In this document: positions 12,652 to 16,514 of the stretch, piece by piece
Numbering within the stretch: the stretch's first letter is position 1
Layout: each line of letters starts with the position of its first letter
Assembly: GCA_023392185.1 (NCBI GenBank)
Contig: JAEVZP010000092.1
Location: forward strand, 1-16,514
Source: Bacteroidota bacterium
Lineage (GTDB): Bacteria; Bacteroidota; Bacteroidia; Chitinophagales; Chitinophagaceae
DNA: 16,514 nt
Direction: 5' to 3'
The notes under the pieces: model-generated
Database searches by the model: none
What the model saw: the letters and a program-made list of their open reading frames with translations, nothing else
Told to the model about the DNA's origin: nothing
Position numbers and translations under genes: made by a program

Positions 12652-15261
12652 TTAAGCGCCCAGCATCCCTTTCAGCGCGTTGAGTTTCAGCAAGGCTTCC
12701 ACCGGCGTCAGGGTGTTGATATCGGTGGCTTCGATTTCCTGCTGCAAACGGCGCAAGCTTTCCGGAATTTCATGGAAAACACTCAGCTGAATCTGCTGCC
12801 CGGCGCTTGCCGGACGCTTTTCTTTTTGCGGTTTCTGACCTGTATTTCCGGTATCGGCGTGGGTTTCTTCCAGGTGCTGCAACAATTCCTCGGCACGATG
12901 GATCAGCGACGGCGGCATGCCGGCCATGCGCGCGACCTGAATGCCAAACGACCGGCGACTGCCGCCCCGTGCCATTTTCCGGAGAAAAATAATTTTATTC
13001 GCTGCTTCCTGATGCGTGATATGGAAGTTCTTTACCCGTGAAAGGCTGTCTTCCAGATCGTTCAGTTCGTGGTAGTGGGTGGCAAACAGCGTCTTGGGCC
13101 GGGTAGGGTGGTTGTGGAGGTATTCTACCAGGCTCCAGGCAATGGAAATGCCGTCGTAGGTGCTCGTCCCGCGTCCGATTTCATCCAGTAAAACCAGACT
13201 GCGTTCACTCAGGTTGTTCACAATAGAAGCCGTTTCGGTCATCTCCACCATAAACGTGCTTTCGCCGCCGCTGAGGTTGTCGCTTGCGCCCACACGGGTA
13301 AAAATCCGGTCGGTGATGCCGATGGTAGCCGCCCCCGCCGGCACAAACGCGCCCATGTGGGCCAGCAACACGCACAGGGCCGTTTGGCGCAGCACCGCAC
13401 TTTTACCGCTCATATTGGGGCCGGTGAGGATGATGATCTGCTCGGTATCGCGGTCCAGAAACAAGTCGTTGGCAATATAGCTTTCGCCGGGCGGCAGCTT
13501 TTGCTCAATCACCGGGTGGCGCGCGCCTTTGAGCTCCAGCACAGCGTCGTCGGTGAGGGTGGGGCGCACGTAATGCCATTGCCGCGCGGTGGTGGCGTGG
13601 GCCGAAAGGCAGTCCAGATTGGCAATCGCCCTGGCGGTTTGCTGAATCCGCCCGATCCACGGCACGAGAAAATCCAGCAGTTCCGAAAAAGCCGCCATTT
13701 CCAGCGCCAGAATCTTTTCGTCTGCCCCCAAGATTTTCTCTTCGTATTCCTTCAGTTCCGGCGTGATGTAGCGCTCTGCCGTCGCCAGCGTTTGCTTCCG
13801 GATCCAATTTTCCGGAACCTTGTCTTTATGGGTATGGGTGACTTCGAGGTAATACCCGAAAACGTTGTTGAACGACACTTTCAGCGAAGTAATACCGGTC
13901 GTCTGCGCTTCCCGCTTTTGAAGGTCCAGCAGGTAAGCCTTAGCGTTCCGGGAAATGCCCCGGAGCTCGTCCAGTCCGGCGTGAATGCCGTCTTTAATGA
14001 AATTGCCTTTAGCGGCTACGGCGGGTGCTTCTTCCAAAAGCGTTTTATTGATCCGCTCCTGCAGCTCGTCGCAGGTGTGGATGGGCGCCACGAGGCTTTC
14101 CAGCGCCGCATTTCCGGAATCCGACAGCAAAAACTTGAGCGTGCACACCTTTGACAATCCGCGCGCCAGGGCCAAAAGCTCGCGTGGGTTGGACTTTTTT
14201 AGGGGAATTTTCGCCACCAGCCGCTCCAGGTCGCCAATGTTTTTCAACTGAGCGCGAACGGCTTCGTGCAATTCTTTTTCCTGCAAAAAGCTTTCCACCG
14301 CGTCGTGGCGGGCTTCTAATTTTTGCCGGTCGGAAAGGGGAAACAAGATGCGGCGGCGCAGCAGGCGCGCGCCCATCGGCGTCAGCGTCGTGTCAATAGC
14401 TGCCAGCAGCCCGCCGGGCGAACCGTCCTGCGCTGAAAGCAGCTCCAGGTTGCGCACCGTGAAGCGGTCCATCCACAAAAACGTGCTGGGCATCATTCGT
14501 TGCAGCCCGGTCACGTGTTGCAGGTTGGGGTGCTCGGTGTCTTTGAGGTAATGCAGCACCGCCCCGGCAGCGGTCGTCGCCGCTTTCAGGTCTTCCACGC
14601 CAAAGCCTTTCAACGTTTGGGTTTTGTAGTGGGCCAGCAGCGTTTCGCGGCCGTAGGTTTCGGTAAAAATCCAGTCTTCCAGCGCAAAGAGATACCACTC
14701 CTTGCCGTATTGTTCCCGAAACCGCGTCTGCGAACCTTTCGGAACGAGCACTTCTGCGGGTTGCAATCCCTGAAGCAATTTGTCGGCATATTCCGCGTCG
14801 CCCTGCGCACAAAACGCTTCGCCGGTGGAGATGTCCAGAAAAGCCAGCCCGTACTCGTTGCCCATCGGGTACCAGGCGGCGAGAAAATTGTTGGTTTTAA
14901 ACTCCAGCAGTTTGTCGGCGGTGGCTACGCCGGGCGTTACCAGCTCGGTCACCCCGCGCTTCACCACGCCTTTGGCTGCCTTCGGGTCTTCCAGTTGGTC
15001 GCAGATGGCCACGCGGTGGCCGGCTTTGACGAGTTTGTGCAGGTAGGTGTCCAGCGCGTGGTGGGGAAAGCCGGCCAGCTCGGTGGAGCCCGCCGCGCCG
15101 TTGTTGCGCGCCGTCAGGGTAATGCCCAGCACGCGGGCGGCAATCACGGCGTCTTCTCCAAAGGTCTCGTAAAAATCTCCTACCCGGAACAGCAACACCG
15201 CATCGGGATATTTTGCTTTTATTTCCCGGTGCTGCTGCATCATCGGCGTTTCCTTGGCCAT
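12652..15261 (-). CDS. mutS: DNA mismatch repair protein MutS
   Basis: ATPase that recognises base mismatches and small loops and starts methyl-independent or MutL-coupled repair. From ATG at 15261 the product has 869 residues in the usual MutS1 order: mismatch-binding domain with the Phe-x-Glu motif in RVGDFYETFGEDA (Phe30, Glu32), connector, core/lever and clamp regions, and an ATPase domain with Walker A GPNMSGKS (about 613-620), the GGESTFMVEM signature, Walker B LLDEIGRGTST (about 690-700) and the ATHYHEL switch. The C-terminal tail is short. The start is chosen because family members in this phylum begin MA-x-ETP-M just before the IKAKYPDAVLLFRVGDFYE block; a longer frame to 15345 only translates tandem repeat DNA. 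A -7 element ends 6 nt before this ATG. If the MMQQH start at 15243 is used instead, an AAGGA lies at suitable distance. Confidence 0.95.
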   Translation of the reverse strand: MAKETPMMQQHREIKAKYPDAVLLFRVGDFYETFGEDAVIAARVLGITLTARNNGAAGSTELAGFPHHALDTYLHKLVKAGHRVAICDQLEDPKAAKGVVKRGVTELVTPGVATADKLLEFKTNNFLAAWYPMGNEYGLAFLDISTGEAFCAQGDAEYADKLLQGLQPAEVLVPKGSQTRFREQYGKEWYLFALEDWIFTETYGRETLLAHYKTQTLKGFGVEDLKAATTAAGAVLHYLKDTEHPNLQHVTGLQRMMPSTFLWMDRFTVRNLELLSAQDGSPGGLLAAIDTTLTPMGARLLRRRILFPLSDRQKLEARHDAVESFLQEKELHEAVRAQLKNIGDLERLVAKIPLKKSNPRELLALARGLSKVCTLKFLLSDSGNAALESLVAPIHTCDELQERINKTLLEEAPAVAAKGNFIKDGIHAGLDELRGISRNAKAYLLDLQKREAQTTGITSLKVSFNNVFGYYLEVTHTHKDKVPENWIRKQTLATAERYITPELKEYEEKILGADEKILALEMAAFSELLDFLVPWIGRIQQTARAIANLDCLSAHATTARQWHYVRPTLTDDAVLELKGARHPVIEQKLPPGESYIANDLFLDRDTEQIIILTGPNMSGKSAVLRQTALCVLLAHMGAFVPAGAATIGITDRIFTRVGASDNLSGGESTFMVEMTETASIVNNLSERSLVLLDEIGRGTSTYDGISIAWSLVEYLHNHPTRPKTLFATHYHELNDLEDSLSRVKNFHITHQEAANKIIFLRKMARGGSRRSFGIQVARMAGMPPSLIHRAEELLQHLEETHADTGNTGQKPQKEKRPASAGQQIQLSVFHEIPESLRRLQQEIEATDINTLTPVEALLKLNALKGMLGA

Positions 15262-15267
15262 AGCGGG

Positions 15268-15275
15268 CAAAGGTA
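15268..15275 (-). promoter_or_regulatory. -7 promoter element for mutS
   Basis: The minus strand reads TACCTTTG, an exact TAnnTTTG match. Only CCCGCT separates it from the ATG at 15261, so the message would have almost no leader. No -33 TTTG is seen at the proper distance. Confidence 0.5.
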
Positions 15276-15276
15276 A

Positions 15277-15367
15277 ATGGCCTGCGGCATTGGAATGCCT
15301 GCGGCAATCAGGACGCCCTTCGGGCATTGGACTTCCCTTCGGCAAACTGGACGGCTGCGCCCTTGCA
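15277..15367. repeat. Degenerate tandem repeat of small palindromes upstream of mutS
   Basis: Four to five units of 16-20 nt: atggcctgcggcattgga, atgcctgcggcaatcagga, cgcccttcgggcattgga, cttcccttcggcaaactgga, then a decayed cggctgcgcccttgca. Several units contain a tiny inverted repeat (tgcc-tgc-ggca, gccc-ttc-gggc) followed by a TGGA-like spacer. The units diverge in sequence but keep their spacing. It lies immediately upstream of the mutS promoter. Confidence 0.6.
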
Positions 15368-15521
15368 CTCCTGTTGTTGTGCAGGCTTGTTTTAGGAGCC
15401 TTGAGGTTTTAGCGTTGTAGATGTCGGATTTCCGGAAATTCCGCTCCATCCCAGACCTAACGGCCCTTTTATAAGCGGTAAAAAAATGTTTTTCCAAAGA
15501 GCATTTATGTAGATTGACGTC
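15368..15521. other. Non-coding remainder of the mutS-lipoprotein intergenic region
   Basis: No gene is supported. One TTCCGGAA copy occurs at 15430 inside cggatttccggaaat, a 15-nt string also found after mqnE at 5141-5155. A short open frame on the minus strand (15497 down to 15240) continues through the tandem repeat and has no recognisable domain. Confidence 0.4.
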
Positions 15522-15529
15522 TACTTTTG
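15509..15529 (+). promoter_or_regulatory. Promoter and possible operator of the lipoprotein gene
   Basis: TACTTTTG at 15522-15529 is an exact Bacteroidota -7 match. It overlaps the inverted repeat gtaga-ttgacg-tctac (15509-15524), whose position suits a repressor site. No clear -33 element is seen. Confidence 0.45.
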
Positions 15530-15544
15530 CGTTCTTTTAACGAA

Positions 15545-16189
15545 TTGAAAAATCATTTTTTGAGACTTTACTCCATGCTGGTAGCGGCCCTGTTGGGTGG
15601 TTCTGGTTGCGCCACTATTGCGGGCGGCTCGCGTTACAATGCACAAGTCAGCGTTCCGAAGCGACCAAATGCTCAGATTTCTTACAATGGCGCCTGGGTC
15701 GGCACGGGAACCGCCACGGTATCCCATAAAAGAAATGAAGCAAACCGGCTCGTTTTCACAGTACGGGAAGAAGGCTGCCCGGAACAAACCTATCAATACA
15801 CCAGCCGGAGTTTGCGCGGTTTTGCCCTGGTGGGTACGCTGGTGACTTGGACAGGGCTTGTGCAGGGCATTCCAATTCCCTGGGGACTGGGCGTGGATTT
15901 GCTCTCCGGCGCGCTCTGGAAGCCCAATGTGGACGAACCCGGTGTGAGCAAAGTAAACTACAAAAATTTCCGGTATACGCTTCCGTATGCCGGCTGCGGC
16001 GATCAAACACCCAGCAGGGCAGCGCCGTCGGATGGATTGGATACCTTTTATCTTAAAGACGGAACGGTGCTGCGGGCACAAATGATCGAACAACTCGCGG
16101 ACGGCACCCTGAAATTAGCGCTCCCCGACGGAACGCAACAGACCTATCAGATGTCGCAGATCGAACGGATCGTGCGCGGTGGGCGCTGA
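15545..16189 (+). CDS. Putative lipoprotein of unknown function with a C-terminal DGT-repeat domain
   Basis: An exported protein, about 214 residues from TTG at 15545. This start gives a good signal peptide (MKNHFLRLYSMLVAALLGGSGCAT) with a lipobox-like GSGC and acylation candidate Cys22; the lipobox is imperfect, having Gly at -3. ATG at 15575 would remove the basic n-region, and TTG at 15527 lies inside the promoter. The middle resembles a small beta-sandwich, PEGA-like domain (VSVPKRPNAQISYNGAWVGTGTA) followed by a hydrophobic patch around 95-125 (VGTLVTWTGLVQGIPIPWGLGVDLLSG), possibly membrane-interacting. The C-terminal about 45 residues (YLKDGTVLRAQMIEQLADG...LPDGTQQTYQMSQIERI) match a module frequent in Bacteroidota hypothetical proteins. 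No function is assigned. It is a single-gene unit ending at a hairpin terminator. Confidence 0.75.
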   Translation: MKNHFLRLYSMLVAALLGGSGCATIAGGSRYNAQVSVPKRPNAQISYNGAWVGTGTATVSHKRNEANRLVFTVREEGCPEQTYQYTSRSLRGFALVGTLVTWTGLVQGIPIPWGLGVDLLSGALWKPNVDEPGVSKVNYKNFRYTLPYAGCGDQTPSRAAPSDGLDTFYLKDGTVLRAQMIEQLADGTLKLALPDGTQQTYQMSQIERIVRGGR

Positions 16190-16217
16190 TAGCTTTCCGG
16201 AATCCATTCTACGCTGT

Positions 16218-16246
16218 AAAAGGAACAGCACAACGTTGTTCCTTTT
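16218..16246. terminator. Bidirectional terminator between convergent genes
   Basis: Arms aaaaggaaca (16218-16227) and tgttcctttt (16237-16246) are perfect complements around a 9-nt loop, with T-rich ends on both strands. It lies 29 nt after the lipoprotein stop and directly after the stop of the minus-strand peptidase gene at the right edge. Confidence 0.85.
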
Positions 16247-16247
16247 C

Positions 16248-16514
16248 TTATTGAGCTATCAAAAACTCCCCTCGCGGGCGAATCTTCTTTTTGGATTTAC
16301 CTACCGGAACCCAATCGCCGGAAACTTCAACCGGCTTTCCGGAAGGATCAAAGAACAGGGGAAGCGAAAAACCTTTAACCACCCGGGTCAGCCGTGCTTC
16401 CCCGCCGATATTCCCTTTCCGGAATTGGAGCTTCGGAATGTCTGTTGTCCGTAGGTATTGGTCGAAAAATGGCTGTAAGTTGCGGCCTAATGCCTGGCTC
16501 CACCAAGCCTCTAC
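16248..16514 (-). CDS. C-terminal fragment of an M1-family aminopeptidase (runs off the right edge)
   Basis: Reading the minus strand from the window end gives 88 uninterrupted codons and a TAA at 16248-16250. The start of this stretch, EAWWSQALGRNLQPFFDQYL followed by RTTDIPKLQF, matches the conserved end of the Bacteroidota M1 (aminopeptidase N-like) C-terminal region, where an FFDQYLRTT-IP sequence precedes a beta-rich tail. The rest of the tail contains LPLFFDPSGKPVEV and GDWVPVGKSKKK. The zinc site (HExxH and a downstream Glu) would be further upstream, outside the window, so activity cannot be judged. It is convergent with the lipoprotein gene and shares its terminator. Confidence 0.78.
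   Translation of the reverse strand, partial: VEAWWSQALGRNLQPFFDQYLRTTDIPKLQFRKGNIGGEARLTRVVKGFSLPLFFDPSGKPVEVSGDWVPVGKSKKKIRPRGEFLIAQ

Larger units (their letters stand above)
222..16424. repeat. Iterated palindrome TTCCGGAA, 20 exact copies
   Basis: Copies start at 222, 604, 1069, 1455, 2557, 3554, 4362, 4557, 5146, 5495, 7203, 10051, 11850, 12760, 13810, 14112, 15430, 16195, 16337 and 16417. About 0.25 copies are expected from base composition. Sixteen are in genes and four between them (1455, 5146, 15430, 16195). Thirteen are preceded by T, so the preferred form is near TTTCCGGAA followed by A or T. Two copies (5143-5156 and 11847-11860) sit in the same perfect 14-nt palindrome GATTTCCGGAAATC. 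Confidence 0.9.

Noticed and set aside
15262..15345. N-terminal extension of MutS from an upstream ATG at 15345
   Set aside because: The extra 28 residues are a translation of the tandem repeat and lie upstream of the -7 element; family members start at MA-x-ETP.
15277..15367. Tandem repeat considered as a CRISPR array
   Set aside because: Units are contiguous, only 16-20 nt and diverged, with no unique spacers and no cas genes nearby.
15240..15497. 85-codon minus-strand open frame upstream of mutS
   Set aside because: It has no domain, runs through the tandem repeat and overlaps the mutS start in another frame.
222..16424. TTCCGGAA considered as a DNA uptake sequence of the known kind
   Set aside because: Known uptake sequences are longer and non-palindromic with strand bias; no competence gene is in the window. 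A role of this kind is left only as one possibility.

Overview
The window is ordinary-density chromosomal DNA of a moderately GC-rich member of the Bacteroidota. Evidence: a futalosine-pathway menaquinone gene (mqnE), a secreted metalloprotease ending in a type IX secretion sorting domain, a Bacteroidota-type topoisomerase IV A subunit, and repeated matches to the Bacteroidota -7 promoter element TAnnTTTG just upstream of genes, with almost no Shine-Dalgarno sequences and many GTG/TTG starts. A lineage near Chitinophagia, Saprospiria or Cytophagia is my inference; genus cannot be read from the sequence.

Layout, left to right. A dihydrolipoamide acyltransferase gene (pdhC-like, +) ends at a 19-bp perfect hairpin terminator. 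It faces a minus-strand block: rimO, a HigB/HigA-like toxin-antitoxin pair inserted between rimO and der, der, a strong terminator, then mqnE, an M43-type secreted protease, a bifunctional-nuclease (DUF151) protein and parC. parC is divergent from a plus-strand membrane fatty-acid desaturase. After a 447-nt hairpin-rich gap comes mutS (-), then a small degenerate tandem repeat, a divergent plus-strand putative lipoprotein, and a shared terminator. The right edge holds the C-terminal 88 codons of an M1-family aminopeptidase on the minus strand.

Functionally these are mostly housekeeping genes (carbon metabolism, ribosome modification and assembly, DNA topology, mismatch repair, quinone and lipid synthesis) with one mobile-type module (the toxin-antitoxin pair). 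Probable transcription units are parC alone; DUF151-M43-mqnE; der; and higB-higA-rimO, where rimO appears to depend on or share the toxin-antitoxin promoter.

The most striking signal is not a gene. The perfect palindrome TTCCGGAA occurs 20 times in 16.5 kb, where about 0.25 copies are expected from base composition. It is spread over coding and non-coding DNA and used in different reading frames. This resembles the cyanobacterial HIP1 phenomenon (a highly iterated palindrome) with a different sequence, and I do not know of a description of it in Bacteroidota. Other notable points are -7 elements placed only 5-6 nt before the start codons of mutS and the toxin gene (possible leaderless mRNAs), and an inverted repeat that combines the der stop codon with the toxin-antitoxin promoter.
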